A model generated the notes under the pieces. That model made no database searches, had not been told where the DNA came from, and saw nothing but the letters and a program-made list of their open reading frames with translations. Of a stretch of DNA of 64,000 bases, positions 24,691 through 36,181 are shown in pieces. The first letter of the stretch is position 1; every line of letters begins with the position of its first letter. This DNA is from Epiperipatus broadwayi. Its lineage: Eukaryota > Onychophora > Udeonychophora > Euonychophora > Peripatidae. The stretch covers positions 3,722,626 through 3,786,625 of the forward strand of contig JAQFVV010000050.1 of the NCBI GenBank assembly GCA_028023455.1. The letters run 5' to 3'. The translations under genes were made by a program, and so were the position numbers.

Positions 24691-26384
24691 TAGCACCCCT
24701 TGTATATAGTGATAGTTTGTTTTCAGCTTTATTGCTTTACATAGGTGCAATAGTCTCAGTTGATAGAATATTTATTGGATTTAATTTTAATTATTAAGGG
24801 ACTTTTGGATATAGGGAAGAACTCGATATAAATATTTATTTGTTGTAATAAATTTTTCTGTGTATGTTTAATATTATTGAAGTAAATGATAAGGAAATTA
24901 AGCAACATTACTATGGAATAATTAAGACTATTATTTATACCAAATAATTAAATCTGAAATATGACATAAAATAAATCAAATATTTTTTAAAAAACAAACA
25001 AACTATATATCAGTTAAGAAGTGAATACTCTGATAAGCGAGTAGTTACTTTGATTTATCACCAATTAATTTAAAATCAACTCGATGTTCAACAAATTTTT
25101 GGAGCAGTGAAGATGCCTACCAAAATCATGAGCCAAGCATAAATTTATAGACAGCAATATTAAATATGTGTGTTAAAATTTTTTATTTCAATGTCAACCT
25201 GAATTCAGAAGATACAATTTTGATTGAACTTTTCTAATATCTGAAACGTGTTCGTGTTTGAGTGCACTAAAATCCGTATTTAATTATTTTTATCCACGCT
25301 GAAATTAAAAACGGTTGATTTAAAAAAATTACTGTAGAATCAACTACAAAAAAAATTGTAAGAATAGTTAAATTGTCTCTCTACCGATTCAGCATAAGTC
25401 CAAACCACCTGCAACCAATTGACTGACATATAATATTAAGTACTGCATAAAGAAGTTTACATAATTTTATTGTTTATCATAATAATTTATCTATAGTGGA
25501 CAATTACAACTTTAAATTACTGTAATAGATTTCTAAATATAAAATCTTTCCATTGACTCGTTGTAAATCGAAATATTTCGCGAGTATTAATGTGTAATAA
25601 GAAATGTGGACTTAATCAGTGAAGTATTGAATAGCTTCACACTCTCAGATCTATCCGCTTCAGCTTCACCTAATTATATAGAAAGTAGGTTGAAGTAAAG
25701 AAGGGTTCCCCTCTTTTCTTCCATAGCTTAAGCTTGTGGTTAAAACACCTATAGAGGTCCCTACTATCGCATTTTTACGCATATTATCGAGATTATAGCC
25801 TCAGTAAATATTCCTTAATTAACATATGTATTATATTTCATGTTTTTATGTCTGTAAATTTTAATTAAATTCTATCAACTATCAGTTAATCTTGCAATAC
25901 AAGATTATTATAGTTTGCCAATAAAATAATTAGATTAACTGATAATAGTCTTTATGGTACAGAAGAGTGAAATAATATATTTGAAAGAGGATTAAATAGA
26001 TTATATTTCTGTATATATGTCACTAATTCCCATATTTTAAAAGGATTACTCAATTTTAATTAAAACATTAAAGATTATTATTACTTAAATTATTTTTGCA
26101 TTGACCTGATTTATTTCCTCTCTATCCTATATTCTTTATATATGTGTAACAACATAAATACATGTATATGATCCTCTATAAGTCCAGAATTCATTCTTAA
26201 AGACTAAGACTAGTGTTAGAAATAAATGTGCCTAAAGGAATGGGATCAGAAACACAATTTTATGAAATAAAGTTATTTAATCTAAATGTTTAGATTATGC
26301 TAATTTTTACAGAATAGTTTTAAGATATTCTGAAAATAAATTACTAAGCTAATTTTGTTCACTGTGTTCTTTATTACTTTTTAC
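24691..26384. other. AT-rich DNA, no gene seen
   Basis: Apart from a small inverted pair 'atcagttaatct'/'agattaactgat' at 25882-25946, I recognise nothing. Confidence 0.5.
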
Positions 26385-26530
26385 AATGCCTTTTCATAAC
26401 CCTCTATTGACTGTCTCAATTGCCCCAAAAATTTTCTTCTGAATTTTTACTTAAATTTAAAAATTCTGAAAAAAATTTCTGCCCCAATAGAAACTGTCAA
26501 TAGTAGGTTGTATAAAAGGATTTTAAAATG
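26385..26530. repeat. Short foldback (MITE-like), about 145 bp
   Basis: The left arm reads 'cctctattgactgtctcaat' then 'tgccccaaaaatttt'. The right arm reads 'aaatttctgccccaatag' then 'aaactgtcaatagtagg'. The two arms pair over about 50 bases with a small loop. No flanking duplication is obvious. Confidence 0.7.
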
Positions 26531-27008
<478 letters not shown>

Positions 27009-27106
27009 TAAGAGCATGCTAATAGCTCTAAACAAGCTTTTTTTTTATTTATTTATGATAAATGCTACTACAAGAGAAGACATTCAAATCATTTTTATCT
27101 TGGATT

Positions 27107-27162
27107 GTCCCCATCCCCAGACCAGTTTCGACCTATGGGTCTCTTCAGTGAGGAGTTGGGAC
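27107..27162 (-). ncRNA. Type I hammerhead ribozyme candidate, left arm
   Basis: Minus-strand core: CTGAAGA at 27148-27142, stem II GACC/GGTC closed by loop CATA, then GAAA, a one-pair stem III C(TG)G, and the cleavage triplet GTC at 27122-27120. Helix I has an outer stem GTCCC/GGGGAC and an inner stem next to the core, with an internal loop between, the usual place of loop-loop contacts in type I hammerheads. All conserved core bases are present. Very short stem III is known from Penelope-like-element and satellite hammerheads, which often act as dimers. Confidence 0.75.
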
Positions 27163-27340
27163 ATTAGATTTAAATCTAATGTCCCAACTCCTCACTAAAG
27201 CATTTATCTAAAAGTTATAACTTTTAGATAAATGCTTTGCTTGAGTTGGTTTTTTAAATCTAATGTCCCAACTTCTCACTGAAGAGACCCATATAACTTT
27301 TAGATAAATGCTTTGCTTGAGTTGGTTTTTTAAATCTAAT

Positions 27341-27396
27341 GTCCCAACTCATCACTGAAGAGACCCATAGGTCGAAACTAGTCTGGGGATGGGGAC
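27341..27396 (+). ncRNA. Type I hammerhead ribozyme candidate, right arm
   Basis: Plus-strand core: helix I 5' strand GTCCC (27341-27345) and TCA (27352-27354); CTGAAGA 27355-27361; stem II GACC 27362-27365 with GGTC 27370-27373 and loop CATA; GAAA 27374-27377; stem III C(TA)G 27378-27381; TC 27382-27383 with predicted cleavage after 27383; helix I 3' strand TGG (27384-27386) and GGGGAC (27391-27396). Every core position matches the hammerhead consensus. It is the mirror partner of the minus-strand copy in the same foldback. Confidence 0.78.
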
Positions 27397-27522
27397 AATC
27401 CAAGATAAAAATGATTTGAGTGTCTTCTCTTGTAGTAGCATTTATCATAAATAAAAAAAAAAAAGCTTGTTTAGAGCTATTAGCATGTTCTTAATTTTAC
27501 ATATTTGTAAGTGCAAGCTATA

Positions 27523-27613
27523 TATAAGTCATGTGACATCTGACTTGTTATTATATATATATATATAATATAAGTCATGTGACATATGACTTGTTATTAT
27601 ATATATATATATA
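27523..27613. repeat. Tandem duplication, about 47-bp unit, with TA runs
   Basis: The block 'ataagtcatgtgacat' plus 'tgacttgttatta' plus a TA run occurs twice in a row with a single base change. The non-TA part is itself palindromic (AAGTCATGTGACAT). Confidence 0.85.
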
Positions 27614-28027
27614 ACTTTTTGGGCTGTACCATGTATTATTTTTCATTAAACACCGATATTTTGATGGACTAGCATTTGCCATTATCAAGGTTAACTTTTG
27701 ACAGAAAAACCGTTAGATCTTAAATAATAACATGACTGTGTGCGAGATAAGAAATGAGATTCAAGTTCATTTCTCATCTTGCACACAGTCATGTTATTAT
27801 TTAAGATCTAATGGTTCATTTCTCATCTCACGCACAGTCATGTTATTATTTAAAATCTAATGGGTTTTTTTTTCAAGTTCATTTCTCATTTTGCACACAG
27901 TCACATTATTATTTAAGATCTAACATGTTTTTTTTTTCAAAAGTTAACCTTGATAATGGTGTATGCTAGTCCATTGAAATATCAGTGTTTAATGAAAAAT
28001 AATACATGGTACAGCCCAAAAAGTTAT
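27613..28027. mobile_element. Foldback element with internal tandem repeats
   Basis: Arms of about 90 bases (27613-27705 and 27938-28027) run from 'aactttttgggctgtaccat' inward to 'aaggttaacttttg'. The interior holds one inverted and three direct copies of a roughly 55-60-bp unit beginning 'catttctcat' and containing 'gcacacagtcatgttatta'. The plan matches that of the neighbouring 27.0 kb element although the sequences differ. A hairpin motif (TGATAATGG...CCATTGAAATATC) occupies the place where the other foldbacks carry the ribozyme core, but it does not fit the hammerhead consensus. Confidence 0.85.
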
Positions 28028-28550
28028 AATTTATCTACATCATACAATCATGAAAACATTAAATATATAATTGATTAACAGTATTTATTTATGCCATCTA
28101 TAGATATTTAGAGAAAATATAATTTTTATATATTGCAATGTTTGATGAAAAATCAACTAAAAGTTTTGCAGGACATATTTTTGCCACAAAATCTGACATA
28201 ATCAGCTTCTTAGGGCACAGCTGAGAATACATCAAACAGTGGACTGAATTTTATTTATATTAAGTTAATGTAAAAAACACTTTAGTTAAATTATTGTTAG
28301 AATTGATATTCAAACTTTAATATCAAGTTGTGTGTAGCTAATCTGTTTTAATGGAAACTGATTTGCTATGTTTAATGTAATCTTAATTAATTTTACAAGA
28401 AGCTGATGATATCAGGTTTTACTAACAGAAACATGTCATTTTTTATTAAATATTGCTGTATATAGGATGATAAATTTTTGCAAATTTTTATAAAAGGCAT
28501 AAACAAGTAAAGCTTATAAGTTTATGTAGTATTATATATATATTATTATT
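28028..28550. other. AT-rich DNA, no gene seen
   Basis: Nothing recognised. Confidence 0.5.
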
Positions 28551-28555
28551 ATGTA

Positions 28556-28650
<95 letters not shown>
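28551..28650. repeat. (TA)n microsatellite
   Basis: About 48 TA units, preceded by imperfect TATTAT runs. Confidence 0.97.
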
Positions 28651-28652
<2 letters not shown>

Positions 28653-29267
28653 CACACATATGCAGGTAAAACTACATTTTAAATAGCCATTTCAGAACAA
28701 TGCTTCTGCAATATTTCCTCATAAAAATAATTAAAGTGAAGAATACAGTGTGGATTTAAGAGATTTTCCATTTCTATTTTAACTCCTGGCTAAAACTAAC
28801 TAGAAAAAAATTTCCTAACTAATATTGAATTGTTAATTGAGTTGACTATAGGCTAACTACTTGAAATAAATTCTTCTATCTTGCAGAAAAAAAATTCAAC
28901 TAAGTTTATTCTGACAATAAACGAGATTAAATTATATATACATATATACATATGAAAATTTACTTTAAGATTTACTTTTTTAAATATATATAAACCTACT
29001 TTTAAAATCAAGAAAATCCAGTTAAATATTCTACAATTAAAAATAGCAAAAACCTCACATTATAATTACAAACTGGTATTATCATATTTTAAACAAATTC
29101 ATTTAGACAAGAAATATACCATCTTCAGTTATCTTACTTTCCAATTTTCATAAGTTGTTTAATAAATAAAATAGCATTGTTCTCAGATAATATATGCCAT
29201 ATTAAATAATCTATTATTTCTTTTTTTAATATTACATATGCAGCCCTGCACTATATAAATAAAACCC
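28651..29267. other. AT-rich DNA, no gene seen
   Basis: Nothing recognised. Confidence 0.5.
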
Positions 29268-29269
29268 CA

Positions 29270-29668
29270 TACAATTTACATGCACTTGTCCATGAGCATT
29301 GCTTTAAAAAAACATAAGTATATGCTTATGCTTAAATCTTATTTATATACAAGCTAACTTTTGCTCACTATATTGAAATTAGTGTTTCAGTGTATTACTT
29401 GCCTGAGTTACAATATGTTAATTAAAGTGCAAAAACTTATTTGTTCTATGTATTTCATCACAGGTAGTTAAAAATAAATTCTATCTCCCTCCTGGTAAGA
29501 AATGAATAGGTTTACACAGTTCTGTTAATAATTTATAATCCAGGCACACAATATATTGAAATCCTGATTTCAGCATGGTGTGAAAATGTTGGTTTATGTA
29601 TAGATAATGTCTAAGCATAAGCATACACTTATGCTTTTTAAACTGATGCTCATGGATGAGTGCACATA
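29270..29668. repeat. Foldback, about 400 bp with 65-bp arms
   Basis: The left arm (29281-29350: 'tgcacttgtccatgagcatt', then 'taagtatatgcttatgctta') is inverted at 29600-29664 ('taagcataagcatacactta', then 'tgatgctcatggatgagtgca'). The intervening 250 bp has no coding content. No duplication of flanking sequence is visible. Confidence 0.8.
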
Positions 29669-30224
29669 ATTTTGTTAAAATGCATGACCTAATGTTTGTT
29701 CATTCTTTATAACATTATATGCTATATTATAATGTTATCTTGCGTAAAGTGATTAATATTAGTAGAAGTAAACAGCAGTTAGTTCATGGTTGCAAGTTCA
29801 TAAATATGTGCAAACAAAATGATAAGCAAAAAATATAATCGATGCACCTTTAAATCCAGACTCGATAACCCTATCATTACACCAATCTACTATATTACTG
29901 CTTCTGTTCTGTTTTTGATCAGCCTTTTTTAATGTTGTGTTGATAATTCAGTTATATAGTCAACTTTGTCAAAACTAACTTTCATGTGAGGGTGAAAAAA
30001 ATATCAATTTAATTAATTTCCAACTCAATGATCGCTATTTTTTACATATGACTTACTTGCTGTTCGTAAGTTTATGTGTGATGACGGTAATATAACTCCC
30101 CAATGGATATGAATTTTCATCATTATCCTTTTACAATTTAATATAAAACATTGTTATTTACATTTGTTCTTTATCATTATTTATTAACAGTAGATGGCGC
30201 TGCATATAAATCAGTAAAATTCTT
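29669..30224. other. AT-rich DNA, no gene seen
   Basis: Nothing recognised. Confidence 0.5.
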
Positions 30225-30308
30225 GTGCGTAACAGATTTCTCTGGGCATAGTTGCTGAGAGATGCCTGACTCCGTATAAGGAGAAGTCACAGTAAATCAC
30301 AACATATC
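30225..30308 (+). mobile_element. Family L LINE, 3' tail only
   Basis: An 80-base copy of the conserved family L 3' end ('tctctgggcatagttgctgag' region, then 'ggagaagtcacagtaaatcacaa'), matching 22.44 and 32.74 kb. Extreme 5' truncation is typical of LINE insertions. Confidence 0.85.
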
Positions 30309-31326
30309 ACATTTATATAATGTCCAATATTAACTGTACTTGAAACATGCAAAAATAATAGACATGATACAAGATAATAAATTGATATATTTTTATTAAA
30401 TCAAATAAAAAATAATTACAATGAAAAAAAAAACTCATTGGAAAAAATCAAAGTGATACCATTTGGGATTAGTTCTACCTCCAGGTTGAAATGGATTCAA
30501 GTATGGTCTTAATGGATTTAAATGTTTTTCAGGATGACCTTTAAAAACAAATATAAAAATAATTAACTACATAGCACTAAATGAAGAAACATTCTTTTCA
30601 TAACTGTTCACTAAAAACATTTAACCATTCAATATACTGTAAGATTAAACCTATGCCCCCCTTTTTTTCTTTCTATAAATTTTACTAAATTATGAACAAC
30701 ATTAAATGATAAAAACTATATTAGAAATAATATTTATCATTTTTTTAAAAATCACTTATATAATATTAAGAAATTGGAGTGTATGAGTTTGTTAGAGAAA
30801 GGGCTTGGAATACTTATTATTTATTAATTTCTTAAAGTTTCTCATTAAACCTTTTGCTTTTATTTTCTTTCTTTAATTTTTTTTCAATTATTATTATCTC
30901 AATTTTTCTGTACTAATAATAACCATCCACTCAGTATTTTTATTTGCAAATTTTTTTGCACTTGTATATTTTTGTTACAACCATTGTAATTTTATTTGAA
31001 AATTTTTCTATCTTTCCTTAAATTTTTAATGTCTACTTTTTGAAAAAAAATCTTATGCCATCTATTTTCTTAATTTCTATAATTAATTCCCCAAAATCTT
31101 ATACTGATCTGAAGTGTATATATATTAGACATTTAAATTATTTCAAAATGCATTGTGATTTATTACAAAATCTATCTAAAGTATTTTGAGGATTCTGAAA
31201 GTAATTTTTTTTAGTACATACTTTCATGTATACAATAGCTAAATGTTTAGAAATAAATTGAAGTATTTAGAAATTTTAATACTGTTGTCATATTATAAGG
31301 ATCACTACTGCCTTTGTTAGTTGGTC
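30309..31326. other. AT-rich DNA, no gene seen
   Basis: Nothing recognised. Confidence 0.5.
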
Positions 31327-31340
31327 AATGTCTTGCATTG

Positions 31341-31433
31341 GTGGTCGAGAGGTCAGCGTGACTGCCTTGCACTTGCAGGCAGTTGCCTGGGTTGCGGGTT
31401 CGCATCCCGGCTGATGCTATGACACTTAAAAAA
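31341..31433 (+). mobile_element. tRNA-derived SINE
   Basis: Contains an A-box-like GGTCGAGAGG at 31343-31352 and a perfect pol III B box GGTTCGCATCC at 31397-31407, spaced as in a tRNA with an enlarged middle. It ends in 'gctatgaca', like the copy at 36.2 kb, and in a short A tract. Imperfect candidate target duplications (aatgtcttgcattg / aatgttctgtagattg) flank it. It is far more GC-rich than its surroundings. It is a retroposed copy rather than a working tRNA: no CCA-type 3' end or cloverleaf with seven-base acceptor stem is evident. Confidence 0.82.
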
Positions 31434-31886
31434 ATGTTCTGTAGATTGCAGTTTATGAATAGTTTAGAATAACCAGTTTAACATCATAGTACAATAAATT
31501 TACATTCTATCACTAGGTGGCAAAATACTACTTGGAAATGTTGTGTATACAACAAGATGAGTGGGAAAGGTAGTATGGCATGCAGAAGATTTGGATAAAG
31601 AATTTATATCAGTATACTATACAAAAGATGGAATGATTGTGTTAGAAGAATTGTTGAGTGTTAAAGTGTTAAGGAATGGGATAGAAGAATAGATGCATTA
31701 ATAAAGAATAGGGAGTTGGAGAGTATGGAGAGTAAAAAGTGTTTGAATATTTATAGAAGTAAACAGAATATTGGGTACCTGTTAATTTAGATAATGGCAA
31801 GTAAAGTAGTTTACTGTTTAAGGCTCGAATGGGATTTTAGAAACAAGGAATTATACACATAAATGGGAAAATATGGGTGATTTAAT

Positions 31887-32438
31887 AGTCAAAATAAGAG
31901 TCATAGATCATATGACCCTATCTCTTAAGCTTGTAAGTTATAGACAGTGAGGATTGGCAATTCCTCTACAAGCTTTATGATAAATGCTTAGCCAGAGCCA
32001 CTTAAAATATCTCTGTCAACCCCCCCCCCCAAACCCCTGACCATGGTTTCATGCTTTGGCACTCCTCAGAGAGGTGTCAGAGTAGGTTCAGACACTAGAT
32101 CTAAAAATACCAACCCAAAGCCAAGTATTTATCTAAAACCTATCTATTGAGTGGTAAATCTGAAAGTTTCAGATGTCTACGTGTCTTCAAACCCAGCTAT
32201 CCAACTCAAATAGTGATATGGGGATGATAGATCTTTAGCCATATCATATATTAGTAGTCTTAGCAATATAAAATTGCATAAGACTTATGGCAGAGACTAT
32301 AAATAGTCAAAATAAGATCATAAATCACATGACCCTATCTCTTAAGCTTGTAAGTTATAAACAGTGAGGATTGCCAATTCCTCTACAAGCTTTATAATAA
32401 ATGCTTAGCCACAGCCAGCACTTAAAATATCTCTGTCA
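31887..32438 (-). mobile_element. Retrozyme-like insertion: 1.3 tandem units of 418 bp with a hammerhead ribozyme
   Basis: A segment of about 133 bp ('agtcaaaataag' ... 'atctctgtca') occurs at both ends (31886-32018 and 32304-32438), giving a 418-bp period. The unique middle carries a hammerhead ribozyme on the minus strand and an 11-base C run. Insertion is inside a family L LINE, with at least AGTC shared at both junctions. Known animal and plant retrozymes are short non-coding retroelements, partly tandem, with one hammerhead per unit, copied through circular RNA; this fits. A short LTR-like (TRIM) element with 133-bp terminal repeats is an alternative reading. The minus-strand flank 'ttttagataaat' is shared with the 27.2 kb foldback, so the two are related. 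Confidence 0.78.
32034..32074 (-). ncRNA. Type I hammerhead ribozyme, apparently intact
   Basis: Minus strand: helix I 5' strand CCTCT (32074-32070); CTGAGGA (32069-32063); stem II GTGC (32062-32059), loop CAAA, GCAT (32054-32051), with one G-U pair; GAAA (32050-32047); stem III CC(AT)GG (32046-32041); TC (32040-32039) with predicted cleavage after the C of GTC; helix I 3' strand AGGGG (32038-32034). CCTCT pairs fully with AGGGG, and a further CTCTG/CAGAG pair lies beyond an internal loop. All invariant core bases are present, making this the cleanest ribozyme of the window. Activity is predicted from sequence only. Confidence 0.82.
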
Positions 32439-32805
32439 GTCTGCAAGTTGTATAAGGAAAACATAGAAAATATTAGGAATTTGTTAATTTAATGTAAATG
32501 CATAAAAGGAGAAAAGGTACAAATAATAAAGTTGTGCAAAAATAAATATAAACAAAGTAATTACACAGAAAATGGCTTATTGGTTTTTATGCTGGGTTTG
32601 GGAAAAGACAAGGGGGATTTAGATATAAAGGTCATGGAATTGACAAAGATTATGTTGTGGAAATTGGATGGAGCAGGCTAGAGAAAAATATGGAAAAACA
32701 GGATGGGGAATGGAAAGGGAAGGTAAAGTGACTACGGGTTTCTCTGGGCATAGTCGCTGAGACATTCTTGACTCAGTATAAGGAGAAGTCGCAGTGCATA
32801 TTAAA

Positions 32806-33767
32806 TTCATCAATACTAACTTTTAATAACTTTAATTTATGAAAATAGTAACCTACATGACTTTCATCTTAATTTTTCTCTTATATTTATTTAAAAATTT
32901 GTATCTTAATTATTATCATTAATTTTTAAATTTTTATTAACATCTTAGTTTTATATTACTTTTAAAACTAAAACAAATGTTAACTGCCAAAAATGGAAAA
33001 ATCTCATTGTCATCATACAATACCTAAAAAAATATTTTTATAAATTGGCACTTGATATAGTCTATTGGAAATTATATGAATATCATTTATTTAGAATGAC
33101 TTATAAATTTGTTTGATTATAGTTTAGACTATTCAAAGCCATTTTCTTTTATTATGATGATGGTGTTCAGCAATCTTGTAGCATTTTGTTTTTTTGTTAT
33201 CAATAAATAGTCTTTTTGTGCTTCAAATGAGAGTTAAGATTTAATCTGGTAATATTTAGTTGCATATCTAAAAAGAGTTAATTACCTCACAATTCAAAAA
33301 CTTCAATATTTTTTTTTTTACTTTGCAGTGCTCAACTTTCCAAATCATCTTAAATAATTATTATCTTTGTTTCTATTTTTTCCCCAAAGAAAAAATGATT
33401 TAAGTCTAATTTAATCCTTATAAGTAGTAGTTCAGCATATATTTTACAAATGGATTTCTCATATTAAATCCCTATGATCTTTTAATAACAGATGTTGTCT
33501 CCATGGTAATAAATAAGAATAACCTAATCACACGTGTTATCACATGTTAAATTTTCCAATTTTAACCTCTATGTTTAAAAATGCAACAATCCATAGGCTT
33601 ATTTTAAGAAGCCTCATAGTTTATAATGAAAATATAATTTCAATTTATTTGAAGGGAAGATGCAATAGTCCAGTATTAAATATTTGAAAGCCAGGCACTC
33701 TTCACAAACCTGGAACTTAATTATAAGTATACGGCCTCAGCATGGGTTTTGGGTATTCACCATCAGA
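32806..33767. other. AT-rich DNA, no gene seen
   Basis: Nothing recognised. Confidence 0.5.
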
Positions 33768-34056
33768 TTTTCAATGATATGGATGGCTGAAAAGTTGGAA
33801 GTTGGAGTGGATTGAAGCCTGTCCATTAAAGTATGAAGATTTTCTATCTTAATATGAACTGAGCACTGATTATATATGTGTGTGGGAGATGATAATCTGG
33901 ATCAATTGATGAGTGCTGGTTTAGTACGAAATATGGATATTGGTGATTATTTATATTTTCTACATGTGTGTGGTCCACATGTATCAGTTGTATGAGATAG
34001 TGTGGATAGTTGAAAGGTGCTTAAAAATCTGAGTTCAAATCCCCTATACTTAGTCC
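33768..34056 (+). mobile_element. Composite SINE-like element: hammerhead ribozyme followed by tRNA-like B box
   Basis: Collinear with 46912-47195: shared start 'atcagattttcaatgatatgg', shared 'ttgaagcctgtccattaaag', shared 'gcactgattatatatgtgtg', then the ribozyme and, about 90 bases on, a pol III B-box-like GAGTTCAAATCC at 34031-34042. The two arms of the 51.2 kb foldback hold the same order, one with a perfect B box (GAGTTCGAATCC). A hammerhead next to a pol III promoter is the plan of the schistosome Sm-alpha satellite, which encodes active hammerheads. No protein is encoded. Confidence 0.75.
33899..33946 (+). ncRNA. Type I hammerhead ribozyme candidate (one core C changed to T)
   Basis: Helix I 5' strand ATCAA (33901-33905) pairs with TTGGT (33940-33944). 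Core box reads TTGATGA (33906-33912) instead of CTGATGA. Stem II GTGCT (33913-33917) and AGTAC (33923-33927) with loop GGTTT; GAAA 33928-33931; stem III T(ATGG)A 33932-33937; TA 33938-33939 with predicted cleavage after the A. The 47.05 kb copy keeps the C, so CTGATGA was ancestral. The changed C3 should weaken or abolish cleavage of this copy. Confidence 0.72.
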
Positions 34057-34094
34057 AGTATTAGTAAAATGTAGACAACATTAATATTTGTATT

Positions 34095-34566
34095 TATATA
34101 TTGGACTATTTCCATAATCTAATATGAGTATTGAATATCTTTAGAAAAATTTAACTTTATTTAAATATTCCAAATGCATTCAACTGTTAGTAATATAACA
34201 CAGGTTAATATACGCACAACATTTCATGAGGTAGTATTATCTCCTCTTCTTTAGGGGTTGCTGGCCTGAATACTAGCATAGGAATCATATGGACCCTTAG
34301 ATTCTTGAGTATTGAATTTTAAGGTAATACTCTAACCAACTGAGCCATCCTGACCAGATTAGTACTTCAGGTCTGCAACACCTGAAAAAGAAGCAAGAAT
34401 AATTTGTCCCAAAACATTGTGTGCTATTAATAACAATTGAATGTATTTGGAATATTTAAATAAAATTAAATATTTCTAAAGACATTTAATACTCATATTA
34501 GATGGTGTAATAGTTCACTATGTAAATATAATTAAAATACCATCATCACAAACCTTCAGGAAAACA
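34095..34566. mobile_element. Foldback made of two inverted tRNA-SINE-like units (sister of 13.2 kb)
   Basis: Outer arms ('ggactatttccataatctaa' / 'ttagatggtgtaatagttc') and inner arms pair as in the 13.2 kb copy. On the minus strand the left arm has a perfect A box TGGCTCAGTTGG at 34347-34336, followed by a TTAAAA stretch and a long variable region as in a Leu-type tRNA; the B box is decayed. It begins about 40 bases after the ribozyme-tRNA element at 33.8 kb, so two pol III-type elements lie side by side. Confidence 0.75.
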
Positions 34567-35390
34567 CAACAACAATATGTTTGTATAGAAAAATTATACA
34601 TTGATCTATATAGTAATAAAAATATAAACTAAGATAGCATCCATTAATATAACATTTTCTGAAATTCTAAGTATTTCAAATGACAATATCTTGAAATAAT
34701 TTGATGAAATTATTCGAGTATTCTTTTTAAAGAATAAAGTAATGAAATATAGAAATTGTTATGAAACTATACAATGTATTTCTATATAATAAAGATATAA
34801 TTTAAAAAGACTAAAGGAAAACATTATAAATTACAGACTGTCAATGCTGATCTCTGCAAGAATTTCATTAATATCATTACATGTATGTATATAGAACTTC
34901 TGATTTGACTAAACAAATTAGAAAACTAAATTTGAATGTTCACAGCACAATAGAATCAGATACAAGTTTTATTAGAACTTCTAAAAAAAGTCTAATTAAT
35001 GTGCATGAATATTATGCTTGAAAATACAAAATATGCTAAGATATTTGATTTGATCTTTAAGCATACTGTTCAATACTTTGAAATATCATAACATAATCAT
35101 TGATAATGTCAAATTCTGAAAAAATGATTTTCAAAATGCAGCATTAAGCTTAGACTATGTATGGATAGGAAAAATACTAACATTGATATGGGCAGTTTTA
35201 TTTATAAAAAATATTTTAAAAATTGTATTGGCAATATATTAGTAATAAAAAAGGGGTAATAGTTAAATTGTCTAGATTTTGTAGATGATGAATATTTTGC
35301 AAATAATACTTCAGAAGTTCAAGAAATGTTACAAAAGCTACTAGAAGGAACCAACAAACCAACAATGAAGATAATTAAATCAGGACAAAC
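34567..35390. other. AT-rich DNA, no gene seen
   Basis: Nothing recognised. Confidence 0.5.
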
Positions 35391-35486
35391 TCTCCATACA
35401 GTAGCGCCACTCAGTGCAAGCCAGAGTAATCAATGGATGCACTGAATGGCACTACTGTATGGAGAGTTTTGCCTGTTTTAAGAACA
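35391..35486. mobile_element. Minimal foldback of the 42.7 kb family, centre deleted
   Basis: Reads 'actctccatacagtag' ... 'caatggatgcactg' ... 'ctactgtatggagagt' in about 96 bases: only the outer arms of the 42.68 kb element remain, with the ribozyme-bearing middle lost. 'aagataatt' appears on both sides (about 35369 and 35539) and may be the target duplication. Confidence 0.75.
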
Positions 35487-36181
35487 GTTATGAGCAAGCC
35501 TAAGAAATGGCGGTTATGTGATGTTTGTTGGTTTAATAAAGATAATTGTTAAAAGTATTATAATATTAAATTTTCATTCTTATAATATCATAATAATTAT
35601 TCATACTCTTAGAACATGTGAGTTATATAACTGTAAATTTTAATACCAAAACATACGATGGTCTTTAAAAAACTAATTAATAATAGGTTTCTTAATACAT
35701 ATTTATATGTTCTAAATTACATACTTAAAAATGCTAGAAGCAAAATTAGGCAGAACACTATTTTTATTAGTCGTACATTATCTTAGAATGATATAAAGCA
35801 TATACATTACACATTCATCTACATAAAATGGAATAATTTTCATCTATCCTCAAACACTAATCCTAATGATTATATTTTTATAAGCTATGTATCGTATGTA
35901 ATGCAGATTTTTTTCTGCCGTATATATATATTAATAATTGTATATAATTTGTTACTAATAAAGTTTATTCTATAAAAAATATTAAAAGAATGCATTTTTT
36001 AAAAAAGTTTAAATGCGTAGTAAATTATATCTGTCACTTCTTTTTTACGTGGAAAATGTATAAACTTCATTAAACGATTTTTGTAAAAATTATTGATTGT
36101 GAATACGTTAACAAATCGATTGCTTTTAGTAATTTATTCTAATGTTTTTTTTTTTTTAAACATTAGTTTATTTTTAAATTA
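35487..36181. other. AT-rich DNA, no gene seen
   Basis: Nothing recognised. A poly-T run of 12 lies at about 36146. Confidence 0.5.

Larger units (their letters stand above)
31535..32805 (+). pseudogene. Family L LINE, C-terminal and 3' end, split by a ribozyme-bearing insertion
   Basis: From 'aacaagatgagtgggaaagg' (about 31550) the sequence follows the 21.8 kb copy: the QATRW, YKRWDDCV-, MESKKSLNIYRSK- and IGC-type codons are recognisable in broken frames. At about 31887 it is interrupted by a 552-bp foreign segment, and it resumes at 32439 ('tctgcaagttgtataagg'), continuing through the LVFMLGLGK region to the 3' tail at 32735-32800. The uninterrupted sequence in the 18.7 kb copy ('gatttagtctgcaa') shows the exact junction. 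The zinc-knuckle region is damaged. Confidence 0.83.

Noticed and set aside
29640-29665. 'actgatgctcatggatgag' in the 29.3 kb foldback as a ribozyme box
   Set aside because: No GAAA follows and the box does not match CTGANGA.
31341-31433. A functional tRNA gene
   Set aside because: Pol III boxes are good, but the sequence ends in an A tract, has no clear acceptor stem, and has a sister copy with target duplication, so it is a SINE.
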